From the NCBI RefSeq assembly GCF_025244685.1, contig NZ_CP104202.1:436323-500322 (forward strand): a DNA stretch of 64,000 bases, written 5' to 3'. This document shows positions 10,901-19,427 of this stretch, in pieces. The translations under genes and the position numbers were made by a program. A model generated the notes under the pieces. It was not told where the DNA came from. It did not search any database and saw nothing but the letters and a program-made list of their open reading frames with translations. The first letter of the stretch is position 1. Each line of letters starts with the position of its first letter. The DNA is from Chlorobaculum sp. MV4-Y (GTDB taxonomy: Bacteria; Bacteroidota; Chlorobiia; Chlorobiales; Chlorobiaceae).

Positions 10901-11516
10901 CGTCGAATCCGGCGGAAAGCTTGTCGGCCCAGGCGCGGAACGCCTCTTCGGTCGGGAACTCCGGCGTCTGCACGACGCGAAGCGTGACCCTGACGCGGCT
11001 GAAGGGCAGTGGGATTTCAAATTTGTCCCAGCCTTTGAGGCTTCGCGCGTTGCCGTAACGAATCTCCGCGAACACCAGCGGTGTGTGGTGTTGCGCAGCG
11101 AGCCGGAGCGTGCCGTATTTGAAGCGGTGATGTGGCCCGCGCGGGCCATCGGGTGTGACGGCTACCACGCCGCTTTTGCTCAGGGCTACGCCGATGTTGC
11201 GGCGCACCACCTCCTTGCCCCGCGAACTCGATCCGCGAATCAACTGGAAGTCGAGCCGGTCGAGCGCGTCCGAAAGAATCTGCCCGTCGCCGGAGAGGCT
11301 GACGACGGCGGAAATCTCGCGGTCGGGAAAGAGCCGCTGCGCCAGCAGCCATCCGGCGATCATCTTGCCGTGCCAGAAGGCGAACATCACGCCGCGCGGG
11401 TCATCCGGCAACTTCTCTCCGTCGATCTCGATCTTCAGCGTCGTGAAGAGCAGTTTGAGAACGTGAGGGAGCAGGCGGGTGGCGCTCTTCAGGAGGATGT
11501 CTTTCACGAAAGCCAT
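10893..11516 (-). CDS. Lysophospholipid/lipid A acyltransferase-like protein (DUF374, LPLAT superfamily)
   Basis: 207 residues from ATG 11516 (a TTG four codons earlier is possible). Motifs of the DUF374 branch of LPLAT acyltransferases are present: VMFAFWHGKMIAGW with the active-site-like His, the block LIRGSSSRGKEVV, VAVTPDGPRGPHHRFKYG and LVFAEIRYGN. Members are thought to add a secondary acyl chain during lipid A synthesis, in place of LpxL/LpxM, at the cytoplasmic membrane face. The overlap with lpxK supports that role. The exact substrate cannot be read from the sequence. Confidence 0.88.
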   Translation of the reverse strand: MAFVKDILLKSATRLLPHVLKLLFTTLKIEIDGEKLPDDPRGVMFAFWHGKMIAGWLLAQRLFPDREISAVVSLSGDGQILSDALDRLDFQLIRGSSSRGKEVVRRNIGVALSKSGVVAVTPDGPRGPHHRFKYGTLRLAAQHHTPLVFAEIRYGNARSLKGWDKFEIPLPFSRVRVTLRVVQTPEFPTEEAFRAWADKLSAGFDDE

Positions 11517-11697
11517 GCAGTGGGTCAAGGGTGTATCGGGAAATGGAGGCGAGGTGTTCGGCGCGGATTTTTTTATTGTTTTTTTGATCGTTGATGCATT
11601 ATATAATGCAGTTTAACGGCCCCGCTCAGCCGGATGCAATTTAACAATCCACGCCGACAAACCACAGTGTGATTTGCGGCTATCGTTTTACGCAAAC

Positions 11698-12975
11698 ATG
11701 AAGGTTCTGATTATCGGAAGCGGCGCCAGGGAACATGCCATGGCCTGGGCCGTCGCGCGCAGCAGCAAGGTTTCAACTGTTTTCGTGGCTCCCGGCAACG
11801 GCGGCACGGCCACGATGGGCGGCAAGGTGCGCAATGTGCCGACGAAGGCGGCCGATATCGATGCCCTGCTCGATCTCGTTGCGACAGAGTCGATTGGCCT
11901 GACGGTGGTTGGTCCGGAGCAGCCGCTCGAAGCGGGTATCGTCAACCGGTTCCGCGAGGCAGGACTGAAGGTGGTTGGCCCGACCGCCGAGGCGGCGCGT
12001 CTCGAAACGAGCAAGGTGTTCGCCAAGGAGTTCATGAAGCGCCACGGCATTCCGACCGCCGCATACGAAGTGTTCCGCGACCATGCGTCCGCGAAAGCGT
12101 TCCTCGAAGCGTGCGGTTCGTTCCCGCAGGTGATCAAGGCCAGCGGCCTCTGCGCGGGCAAGGGCGTGGTGGTTGCGATGAGTCGCGAGGAGGCTCTTGA
12201 GGCGATCCACGAATTTTTCGAGTCGCGCATCTTTGGCGATGCCGCTGACGAGGTGGTGATCGAACAGTTCCTCACCGGCCAGGAGGCGAGCGTGTTCGCC
12301 CTGACCGACGGGGAAAACTACCGGCTTTTCCTCTCCGCGCAGGATCACAAGCGTATCGGCGAGGGCAACACCGGCAAGAACACCGGCGGCATGGGCGCTT
12401 ACGCACCGGCTCCGCTGGTGACGCCGGAGGTGATGGCGCGGGTCGAGGAGCTGATTATCCGCCCGACGCTCGCTGGGATGAAGGCCGACGGATACGCCTA
12501 TACCGGTTTTCTCTATGTCGGGCTCATGATCGACAACGGCGTACCGTCGGTGGTCGAGTACAACGCGCGGCTCGGTGATCCCGAAACGCAGGTGGTGCTG
12601 CCGATGCTGAAGAGCGACCTCTTCGACGCCCTGCTCGCGAGCGTCGAGAGCGGTCTCGAAGCCGTGCCGTTCGAGATGCAGGCGGGAGCCGCCGCGACGG
12701 TCGTCATGGCCTCAGCGGGCTATCCCGATGCATACGAAACCGGTAAGCCGATCACCATCGATCCGGCGGTGAACGATATGGATGGCGTGCTCGTTTTCCA
12801 TGCCGGAACGCGTCGCGATGGCGATGCGCTCGTGACCTCCGGTGGCCGCGTGCTTTCGGTGACTGCCTGCGCCGGGTCGCTGAAAGAGGCGCTCGATCGG
12901 GCCTATGGGGCGGTGGACACCATCGAATTCGAGGGGGCGTACTGTCGCCGTGACATTGGCGCTAAGGCGCTCTGA
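11698..12975 (+). CDS. purD: Phosphoribosylamine-glycine ligase (PurD)
   Basis: Makes glycinamide ribonucleotide from phosphoribosylamine, glycine and ATP, the second step of purine synthesis. It has 425 residues from ATG 11698, where MKVLIIGSGAREHAMAW matches the family N-terminus. An in-frame codon eight residues upstream is not needed. The ATP-grasp core shows KASGLCAGKGVVVA, the loop DHKRIGEGNTGKNTGGMGAY and EYNARLGDPETQVVLP with the metal ligands. The C-terminal domain ends GAYCRRDIGAKAL. It is followed after 32 nt by the JAMM protease gene, probably in one transcript. Confidence 0.97.
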   Translation: MKVLIIGSGAREHAMAWAVARSSKVSTVFVAPGNGGTATMGGKVRNVPTKAADIDALLDLVATESIGLTVVGPEQPLEAGIVNRFREAGLKVVGPTAEAARLETSKVFAKEFMKRHGIPTAAYEVFRDHASAKAFLEACGSFPQVIKASGLCAGKGVVVAMSREEALEAIHEFFESRIFGDAADEVVIEQFLTGQEASVFALTDGENYRLFLSAQDHKRIGEGNTGKNTGGMGAYAPAPLVTPEVMARVEELIIRPTLAGMKADGYAYTGFLYVGLMIDNGVPSVVEYNARLGDPETQVVLPMLKSDLFDALLASVESGLEAVPFEMQAGAAATVVMASAGYPDAYETGKPITIDPAVNDMDGVLVFHAGTRRDGDALVTSGGRVLSVTACAGSLKEALDRAYGAVDTIEFEGAYCRRDIGAKAL

Positions 12976-13007
12976 ATCATTCGGGACATTTTTGTAGTGG
13001 GCTGTAC

Positions 13008-13439
13008 ATGAAATTACCTCGTCGCAAGTTTGAGATCATCCAGGAGCACGCCATCAGGGATCTGCCCTACGAGTGCTGCGGCCTGCTCGTGGGCAGGAAG
13101 GTTGTTGATCATCGCGGAAACATCGACAACATCGTGCTCGAAGTCGCTCCGTGCCGCAACGCGCTCTATTACGGAAAGGAGAACGGCTTTGAAATCTCCT
13201 ACAATGAATTCATCGACGTTGAGCGCGAGGCCAGCGGTCTTGGGCTGGTGGTGGTCGGCTCGTACCACTCGCACATCAACTCGACCGCTGTGCCATCCAG
13301 AAACGACATCGACTTCGCCAGCCCGGGTCACTCAATGCTGATCATCTCTCTCTACGGCGGCGTGCCAAGAGAGGTCACCTCCTGGCTCCGCCGTGACTCC
13401 GGCGGGTTTCATCAGGAGCAGATCAAGGTAATGGCTTAA
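13008..13439 (+). CDS. JAMM/MPN-domain zinc metalloprotease (M67 family)
   Basis: A 143-residue single-domain protein with a complete JAMM motif. Glu22 lies in YECCGLLVG, and the metal site is Y-H87-S-H89 followed by seven residues and S97-R-N-D100. Bacterial JAMM proteins cleave isopeptide-like or C-terminal extensions from ubiquitin-fold sulfur carriers such as CysO, ThiS or MoaD, releasing the thiocarboxylated tail. No such carrier gene is in the window, so the substrate is unknown. It sits between purD and carB, on the same strand. Confidence 0.9.
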   Translation: MKLPRRKFEIIQEHAIRDLPYECCGLLVGRKVVDHRGNIDNIVLEVAPCRNALYYGKENGFEISYNEFIDVEREASGLGLVVVGSYHSHINSTAVPSRNDIDFASPGHSMLIISLYGGVPREVTSWLRRDSGGFHQEQIKVMA

Positions 13440-13577
13440 GAGAATTATGAACGAAAGAGTGAACTCATGTTTGCCCACTTCGTCCATCAAGTCCACGTCG
13501 CTCTCTGAAAGAAGAGTTGAAAATTTTGTACATTGCGCAACTGACAGTTTATCTCAAGATTTAAAAGCGGAAGAGTA

Positions 13578-15062
13578 GTGCCAAAACGCGAGGACATCAA
13601 GTCTATTCTGGTGATTGGAGCTGGACCGATTGTTATCGGGCAGGCGTGTGAGTTTGATTATTCGGGCACCCAGGCGTGCCGGGCGCTCAAGGAGGATGGT
13701 TACCGGGTCATTCTTGTCAACAGCAATCCTGCGACGATTATGACCGATATCGAGCTGGCCGACGCCACCTACATCGAGCCGATCACACCCTACTATGTCA
13801 CCAAGATCATCGAAAAGGAGAAGCCGGATGCGCTGCTTCCGACCATGGGTGGTCAGACCGCGCTGAACACGGCGGTGAAGCTCGCCGAATCGGGCGTGCT
13901 CGAACGCCACGGCGTCGAGCTGATCGGCGCGAAGTTCCGCGCCATCCGCAAGGCTGAGAACCGCGAGTTCTTCAGCGATGCGATGAAAAAGCTCGGCCTC
14001 GAAATGGCCAAGGGCTTTTTCGTGCGCAACGAAAAGGAGGCCAAAGAGGCGCTCGAAGAGATCGGTCTGCCGATTGTCATCCGTCCTTCGTTTACCCTCG
14101 GCGGCACGGGTGGCGGTTTCGCTGAAACCAAGGCCGACTACTACGACGTGGTGCGGCGCGGCCTGGCCGAGAGCCCGATTGGCGAGGTGCTGGTCGAAGA
14201 GAGCCTGATCGGCTGGAAGGAGTATGAGCTTGAGGTGATCCGCGATCTGGCCGACAACGTCATCATCGTCTGCTCCATCGAGAACGTCGATCCGATGGGC
14301 GTGCACACAGGCGACAGTATCACGGTCGCCCCGGCCCAGACCCTCACCGACCGTCAGTACCAGGAGCTGCGCGACGCATCGATCAAGATCATCCGCGAAA
14401 TCGGCGTCGAGACCGGTGGCAGCAATATCCAGTTCGCGATTAATCCGAAGAATGGCCGCATCGTGGTCATCGAGATGAATCCTCGTGTGTCGAGAAGCTC
14501 CGCGCTTGCCTCGAAGGCGACCGGTTTCCCGATTGCCAAGGTAGCCGCCAAGCTTGCGGTAGGCTACACGCTCGACGAGATTACCAACGACATCACCAAG
14601 ACGACGCCCGCAAGCTTCGAGCCTTCGATTGACTACACCGTGGTGAAGGTGCCTCGCTGGGATTTCGAGAAGTTCAAGAATGTTGATGCGCGTCTCGGCG
14701 TGCAGATGAAGTCGGTCGGTGAGGTGATGGCCTTTGGACGCAACTTCCGCGAGGCGCTCCAGAAGTCACTCCGCGGTCTCGAAATCGGTCGGGCCGGACT
14801 TGGCTGCGACGGCAAGGACATCATGAATGTCATCGACATGACCCAGCAGCAGCGCAAGTTCGCCAAAGAGGATCTGCTTGAAAAGATCAAGATTCCCAAG
14901 GCTGACCGGATGTTTTATCTCCGCTATGCCTTCCAGGCTGGTGCGACCGTCGAAGAGGTGCAGCAGTCCACCGGCATCGATCCGTGGTTCCTCGACAACA
15001 TTCGCCAGATCGTTGAGTTCGAGGACGAGCTTCGTCAGATGGCAGCTGAAAGCGAGGCATGA
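13578..15062 (+). CDS. carB: Carbamoyl-phosphate synthase large chain, N-terminal half (split CarB)
   Basis: Carries the bicarbonate-phosphorylating half of CarB. Starting at GTG 13578, it shows [21 protein letters not shown], the ATP-grasp blocks [11 protein letters not shown] and [22 protein letters not shown]-like residues (positions about 225-255), and [22 protein letters not shown]. It ends at residue 494, soon after the start of the oligomerisation domain. The carbamate-phosphorylating half and the allosteric domain are absent. Full-length CarB is about 1,070 residues; split genes are known in Aquifex, Methanocaldococcus and Chlorobi. The partner half is outside this window. Its stop overlaps the trpC start (ATGA). 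Confidence 0.93.
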   Translation: MPKREDIKSILVIGAGPIVIGQACEFDYSGTQACRALKEDGYRVILVNSNPATIMTDIELADATYIEPITPYYVTKIIEKEKPDALLPTMGGQTALNTAVKLAESGVLERHGVELIGAKFRAIRKAENREFFSDAMKKLGLEMAKGFFVRNEKEAKEALEEIGLPIVIRPSFTLGGTGGGFAETKADYYDVVRRGLAESPIGEVLVEESLIGWKEYELEVIRDLADNVIIVCSIENVDPMGVHTGDSITVAPAQTLTDRQYQELRDASIKIIREIGVETGGSNIQFAINPKNGRIVVIEMNPRVSRSSALASKATGFPIAKVAAKLAVGYTLDEITNDITKTTPASFEPSIDYTVVKVPRWDFEKFKNVDARLGVQMKSVGEVMAFGRNFREALQKSLRGLEIGRAGLGCDGKDIMNVIDMTQQQRKFAKEDLLEKIKIPKADRMFYLRYAFQAGATVEEVQQSTGIDPWFLDNIRQIVEFEDELRQMAAESEA

Positions 15063-15835
15063 CCTATCTTACCCGGATTCTCGAAACCAAGGCCGGAGAG
15101 GTCGCCGAACTGAAAAAAGAGGAGCCGGAGCGCCGCTATCGTGAGGCGTGCCGCGATCTTCCGGCTACGCGCGATTTTCGCTCTGCCATCGCGAGCCGTG
15201 ATGGTGGTATCAACCTGATTGCAGAGGTCAAGAAAGCGTCGCCATCGCGCGGTGTGCTGGTTGAGGATTTCCGACCGCTCGACATTGCCGCGCGCTACGC
15301 GGAAATCGGCGCGTCGGCCTTCTCCGTGCTGACTGACCGCCCCTACTTCCAGGGATCGCCTGACTACCTGAAGGCCATCACGCAAAAGTTTTCCATTCCT
15401 GTGCTCCGCAAGGAGTTCATCATCGACGAGAGCCAGATTTACGAAACCCGCCTCATGGGTGCGGACGCGGCGCTTCTCATCGCGGCGGCGCTCGAACCGT
15501 CGCAACTCCGTGACTACCTCCAGCTTTTTGCTGAGCTTGGCCTGGATGCGCTGGTCGAAGTGCACGACCGCCGCGAACTCGACATCGCCATTGAGCAGGG
15601 TTCCTCGATTGTCGGCGTCAACAACCGCGATCTGCGCGATTTCACCGTCGATCTCATGACTTCGGTCAACCTGAAGCGGGACTATCCGGAAGGCGTGCTT
15701 TCTGTCGCCGAAAGCGGCCTGAAACGCCGTGCGGACATAGAGCTGATGCAAGGAGCTGGTTTTGACGCCGTTCTTATCGGCGAAGGCCTGCTGGTAAGCG
15801 AGGAGTTAAGGCGGTTCTCGTGGGGGCAGGGGTAG
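15059..15835 (+). CDS. trpC: Indole-3-glycerol phosphate synthase (TrpC)
   Basis: Closes the indole ring in tryptophan synthesis, converting carboxyphenylaminodeoxyribulose phosphate to indole-glycerol phosphate. The 258-residue TIM barrel carries the family blocks [13 protein letters not shown] (catalytic Lys), [59 protein letters not shown] and [13 protein letters not shown]. The ATG overlaps the carB stop by four bases, so translation is coupled, although the two pathways share only a link through amino-acid and nucleotide supply. A strong terminator follows. Confidence 0.97.
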   Translation: MTYLTRILETKAGEVAELKKEEPERRYREACRDLPATRDFRSAIASRDGGINLIAEVKKASPSRGVLVEDFRPLDIAARYAEIGASAFSVLTDRPYFQGSPDYLKAITQKFSIPVLRKEFIIDESQIYETRLMGADAALLIAAALEPSQLRDYLQLFAELGLDALVEVHDRRELDIAIEQGSSIVGVNNRDLRDFTVDLMTSVNLKRDYPEGVLSVAESGLKRRADIELMQGAGFDAVLIGEGLLVSEELRRFSWGQG

Positions 15836-15876
15836 TGGTGGACAGATAACTTCCAGAAATCTTCTTTTTTACATAG

Positions 15877-15919
15877 AAGACTTATAGGCCCTGTGAGACC
15901 TATAAGTCTTTTTCTTTTC
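15877..15919 (+). terminator. Bidirectional intrinsic terminator between trpC and rpe
   Basis: A perfect 12-bp stem (AAGACTTATAGG at 15877-15888, complement at 15899-15910) with a 10-nt loop, followed by TTTCTTTTCT. It sits between two convergent genes, and A/T runs on both sides let it serve both. Confidence 0.85.
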
Positions 15920-16582
15920 TTACTCCAGCCCTTTCAATTTCTTCGCTGCGGCTACCGGATCGGGAGCGCGGAAGAAGGCGGTGCCTGCGATCAGCGCGTC
16001 GGCTCCAGCTTCAACCACCATTGTGCAATTCTCTTCAGTTACGCCTCCATCGACGGCGATCACCATCTCCGGATTCATCTCCATGCGCATGGCGTCGAGC
16101 TGCATGATCTTTTTGATCGCGCCGGGAATGAACTTCTGTCCGCCGAAGCCGGGGTTGACCGACATCAGGAGCACGAGATCGAGATCGGCAAGTACCGGTT
16201 CAAGCAGCGACACCGGAGTTGCGGGGTTGATCGAGACGCCAGCCTTCACTCCAAGACTTTTGATGAACTGGATCGTGCGGTGCAGGTGCGGACAGGCTTC
16301 GAGGTGCACAGTAATCTGGTCGGAACCGGCCTTGGCGAAATCTTCGATATACTTGTCGGGGTCGATGATCATCAGGTGAGTATCGATCACCATGCTGGTG
16401 CACTTTTTGATCGCCTGCACGATGAAGGGGCCGAAGGTGATGTTGGGCACGAAAACGCCGTCCATCACATCGCAGTGCATCCAGTCTGCGCCAGCCTTTT
16501 CAGCCAGTTCGACGGAGGCTTTCAGGTTCGTGAAATCTGCTGACAAAATGGATGGAGCCAGAAGCGTGGTTTTTCCGGGCAT
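15920..16582 (-). CDS. rpe: Ribulose-phosphate 3-epimerase (Rpe)
   Basis: Interconverts ribulose 5-phosphate and xylulose 5-phosphate in the pentose phosphate pathway. The 220-residue TIM barrel has the expected metal and catalytic blocks: APSILSADF, HCDVMDGVFVPNITFGP, DTHLMIIDPDKYI, HLEAC, LLMSVNPGFGGQKFIP, AVDGGVTEENC and GADALIAGTAFFRA. The ATG at 16582 places the protein in the standard register. Its stop is directly next to the shared terminator. Confidence 0.97.
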   Translation of the reverse strand: MPGKTTLLAPSILSADFTNLKASVELAEKAGADWMHCDVMDGVFVPNITFGPFIVQAIKKCTSMVIDTHLMIIDPDKYIEDFAKAGSDQITVHLEACPHLHRTIQFIKSLGVKAGVSINPATPVSLLEPVLADLDLVLLMSVNPGFGGQKFIPGAIKKIMQLDAMRMEMNPEMVIAVDGGVTEENCTMVVEAGADALIAGTAFFRAPDPVAAAKKLKGLE

Positions 16583-16615
16583 AGATTCAAAGTGTTAAGC
16601 GTGAATAAAATTCGG

Positions 16616-18847
16616 TTAAAACGTTTCTCCGATTCCGAAATTGAAGGTGAAGTCGGTCAGCTTCGTCTGTGAAAGCCGCCAGGGATCTGGATTTGCGGGA
16701 TCGTGAAGTTTCCAGGCAAAGTCGAATCTGAACGGGCCGATCGGTGAGCCGATGCGCAGCCCCGCGCCCCAGTCCCAGGCGAAGTCCCTCGTTAGCGACT
16801 GGAGAGAGAATGCATAGGAGCCGGTTCTATCCCAGATGTTGCCCACGTCGGTGAACAGGGTAACGCCTGACTCCTGCCCGAAAACCTTGAAAAGCTGCAT
16901 CCGGTATTCGAGGCCGAGTTCAGCCTTGATGTCCGCGCCGAAATTCGAAATAGCCGCGTTCGAACAGCTTCCGGGGCCAAGCGTCCCAAACACCCAGCCG
17001 CGCATACTGTTCGACCCGCCCGCGTAAAAACGGTGATCTTCCGGCGTTGTATTGGCCTTGCCGTACGGACTCATCCAGCCGAGGGCGAGTCTGGCCGCCA
17101 CCTGCCGGTCAGGCGAGAGATTCCTGGTGACGGCCACTTGTGTATCGAGCTTCAGGTACTGGTTGTATGGCGTGCCGAAAATCTGGGCATCCGATTCGGT
17201 GAAGCCAGTGTACGATTTTTTGTCAACGTACTTGTCGATCAGCCACAACAGGCTACCCGAATCCTCAGCCATCACCGAGGCGTTCCATAGGGGCGAATTT
17301 TTGCTGCGTGTGGTTTTGTCCCGGCTCGACCAGCTGTAACGAAGCCTGAATGTCTGGTTCAGCCGTGTCTGGAGCAGGCTGTCGAGGCCTCTTTTTACCG
17401 CTACCGGATTGGCGGGATCAATGCCGATGTTTTCAGCCAGATCGTTTTTGAACAGTTGCTGGAAACCGCGCAAAGAGTCCTTGCGGGCAACTTCGAGCTC
17501 AAAGAAGTCGACATCGAGTTTAGAAACTCTGGTTGGCCGCGTGCTGTAGGTCGCCCGGATGATCTCCTTCTTGCTATCGAGCAGCACCGGCAGTTTCGAT
17601 TGCGCGTGTTCGACGGTTCCGCTGTAGTACGAGTCCTGTTTGCCGAGCCTCGGAATTGTCAGATCCGCCTTGATATTGAATTCATAGGGGATGATTTTGT
17701 CGTACTGGTCAGAGCTGAGGCTGGAAAGTACGTTGGTGTCCGACGATGTCTGTGTGCCGTAGTTGGTTGAGAGTTTGAGCCGCTGGCCAGCGCCGAACAG
17801 GTTTCTGTTCTCATAGGAAAGCGCTCCGCCGACAAAGAGGGAGCCATAGCGATTGTCAACCAGGAGCTTCGGTTCAATCTGGTGCTTGGGGCTTGGATCG
17901 AGATCGATGGTTATGGGGATGGCTCCGGAGCTTGTGGAATCCTTTTGCATCGAGATGGATGAGAAAAGATTGGTCGATCCGAAATTTTCAAGCGTCCTCT
18001 GTTCGAGTGACTGACGGGTCAGTGCCCCCTGCTTCCAGGCAATGGCCGACGAAAATACTTTCGGCGCGAATTTCTGGTGGCCGTAAATGGTGACCGAAAC
18101 GTTTTCCCTCTCGAATGTTTTCGCGGTTGCCGGATTGTCTTTTTTCAGGGGATCGTGGACGAATACCTTTACCGGTCCGTAGGCGTAGCGTCTGGGGAGG
18201 CTGATGTTGAGCCGTACTCCGGCATGAAGGCCAAGGGTATCGACTGTGATCCTGATGCTGTCGGGATGAAAAAAGGTATAACCGTGATCCCGGAAAAAAT
18301 CGAGGGTTCGATCCCGTTCCTCTATCAGGTTCTCGACGGAGAAAATCTGCCCGGGCTTCAGGCGGCTCCTTCTGAGGTAACTCGATCGAATATTTGTAGA
18401 TACCGAGTCCAGACCCGCGTAGCTGAGCGAATCGATAAGGGACGGCTGGTTCTCTTTGATCCGAATGACGATGCTCGCATCGCCGTTCTTGCCGCGCTTG
18501 ACGGTGGATTCGACATCGGCGAAGAAGTAGCCCTTGAAGGTGTAAAGCTTGCGGATGAGGTTGATGTCTTTCTCGAAATCTTCGGCGATGAATGGGCTTC
18601 GCGCACCTGCAAAAAGTCCGGTGCCAAAGAGTGAGTTGCGCGTTGAGGTGGACATGACGTCCCTGATCTCTTCGGTCGTCAGGGCTTTGTTGCCGGTGAT
18701 TTTGATGCTTTTAACCTCCGGGAACACCGCAGGTTTGCCGTTTGTGGAGGACGAGCTTTCTTCAGCCCTTAGTACTCCCGGTATGGAGAGAGCGAGGAGT
18801 AGGCAGACTATCATTCCCGCTCGAAGACGGCGGGAGATCATCCTCAA
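16616..18847 (-). CDS. BamA/TamA-type outer-membrane protein (Omp85 superfamily)
   Basis: 743 residues with a signal peptide (MIVCLLLALSIPGVLRA, cleavage near residue 28). POTRA-like repeats follow (FPEVKSIKITGNKALTTEEIRDVM; LIRKLYTFKGYFFADV; LKPGQIFSVENLIEERD). The C-terminal half is a surface-antigen beta barrel with RFYAGGSNSMRGWVFG (the conserved RGW/RGF loop motif), FTDVGNIWD and GAGLRIGSPIGPFRFDFAW, ending in a terminal Phe. Omp85 proteins insert outer-membrane proteins or move lipids. This one is closer to the TamA/BamA-like paralogues of Bacteroidota-Chlorobiota than to a canonical five-POTRA BamA, so the precise role is uncertain. It lies between rpe and the DUF2795 gene on the same strand. 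Confidence 0.88.
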   Translation of the reverse strand: MRMISRRLRAGMIVCLLLALSIPGVLRAEESSSSTNGKPAVFPEVKSIKITGNKALTTEEIRDVMSTSTRNSLFGTGLFAGARSPFIAEDFEKDINLIRKLYTFKGYFFADVESTVKRGKNGDASIVIRIKENQPSLIDSLSYAGLDSVSTNIRSSYLRRSRLKPGQIFSVENLIEERDRTLDFFRDHGYTFFHPDSIRITVDTLGLHAGVRLNISLPRRYAYGPVKVFVHDPLKKDNPATAKTFERENVSVTIYGHQKFAPKVFSSAIAWKQGALTRQSLEQRTLENFGSTNLFSSISMQKDSTSSGAIPITIDLDPSPKHQIEPKLLVDNRYGSLFVGGALSYENRNLFGAGQRLKLSTNYGTQTSSDTNVLSSLSSDQYDKIIPYEFNIKADLTIPRLGKQDSYYSGTVEHAQSKLPVLLDSKKEIIRATYSTRPTRVSKLDVDFFELEVARKDSLRGFQQLFKNDLAENIGIDPANPVAVKRGLDSLLQTRLNQTFRLRYSWSSRDKTTRSKNSPLWNASVMAEDSGSLLWLIDKYVDKKSYTGFTESDAQIFGTPYNQYLKLDTQVAVTRNLSPDRQVAARLALGWMSPYGKANTTPEDHRFYAGGSNSMRGWVFGTLGPGSCSNAAISNFGADIKAELGLEYRMQLFKVFGQESGVTLFTDVGNIWDRTGSYAFSLQSLTRDFAWDWGAGLRIGSPIGPFRFDFAWKLHDPANPDPWRLSQTKLTDFTFNFGIGETF

Positions 18848-18872
18848 AAAAAAACATCGCGCTCCGTTCTCC

Positions 18873-19100
18873 TCAGTTTAGAGGTTCTTCGTCGCTGTAA
18901 CCGAAATCTTCATCAGTGGGGTAGTCAGGCCAGATCTCTTCAAGTGTTTCGTACAGCTCGTCGCTGTCGGGAAGGTCTTCGAGGTTTTCGATCACCTGCT
19001 GCGGTGCGCCCGTTCTGTTGGCGTAATCGATCAGTTCATCTTTGGTGACCGGCCAGGGAGCATCGGCAATATATCGGGCAAGATCGAGATTCCAGTACAT
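18873..19100 (-). CDS. DUF2795 protein
   Basis: A 75-residue acidic protein. Its first 60 residues match the DUF2795 pattern: LARYIADAPWPVTKDELIDYANRTGAPQ, then VIENLEDLPDSDELYETLEEI and a WPDYP end. The family is widespread, small and of unknown biochemical function; some members sit near stress or envelope genes. Here it precedes the Omp85 gene by 25 nt on the same strand, so the two may be co-transcribed. Confidence 0.88.
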   Translation of the reverse strand: MYWNLDLARYIADAPWPVTKDELIDYANRTGAPQQVIENLEDLPDSDELYETLEEIWPDYPTDEDFGYSDEEPLN

Positions 19101-19427
19101 ACTGACGGTAAATGGTTGATTCTGGGATGGGAAAAAGACTTTCGTGTTTTACGGCTGTTGTCGATGCTTGTTTCTCCGTATGATCGCTCGTTATGCCGTA
19201 TCAGATGATGATCGGAAGAGAGCGACATCGGGAGAACTCAGTCTGAACAGAGCTCACTCAGACGCTCATGTTCCAAAGTTAGCCGTTTCGGATTCACTAC
19301 TCACATGGTTATCGGGGAAGCCATAACCCTTTGTCTTAAAAGGCATTGGGACATTGACTCCAAAATAACAGCGTGGTTCTGATTAAGCTCACGAAATATA
19401 AAAAAAGATTTTTTGAATAATCAACGG
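19101..19427. other. Intergenic region with no recognised gene
   Basis: Between the DUF2795 start and the polA stop. It is AT-rich towards its right end, with an imperfect A-run/T-run inverted repeat near 19398-19413 that could help end the polA transcript. No convincing small open frame, tRNA or promoter box was found. Confidence 0.4.
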
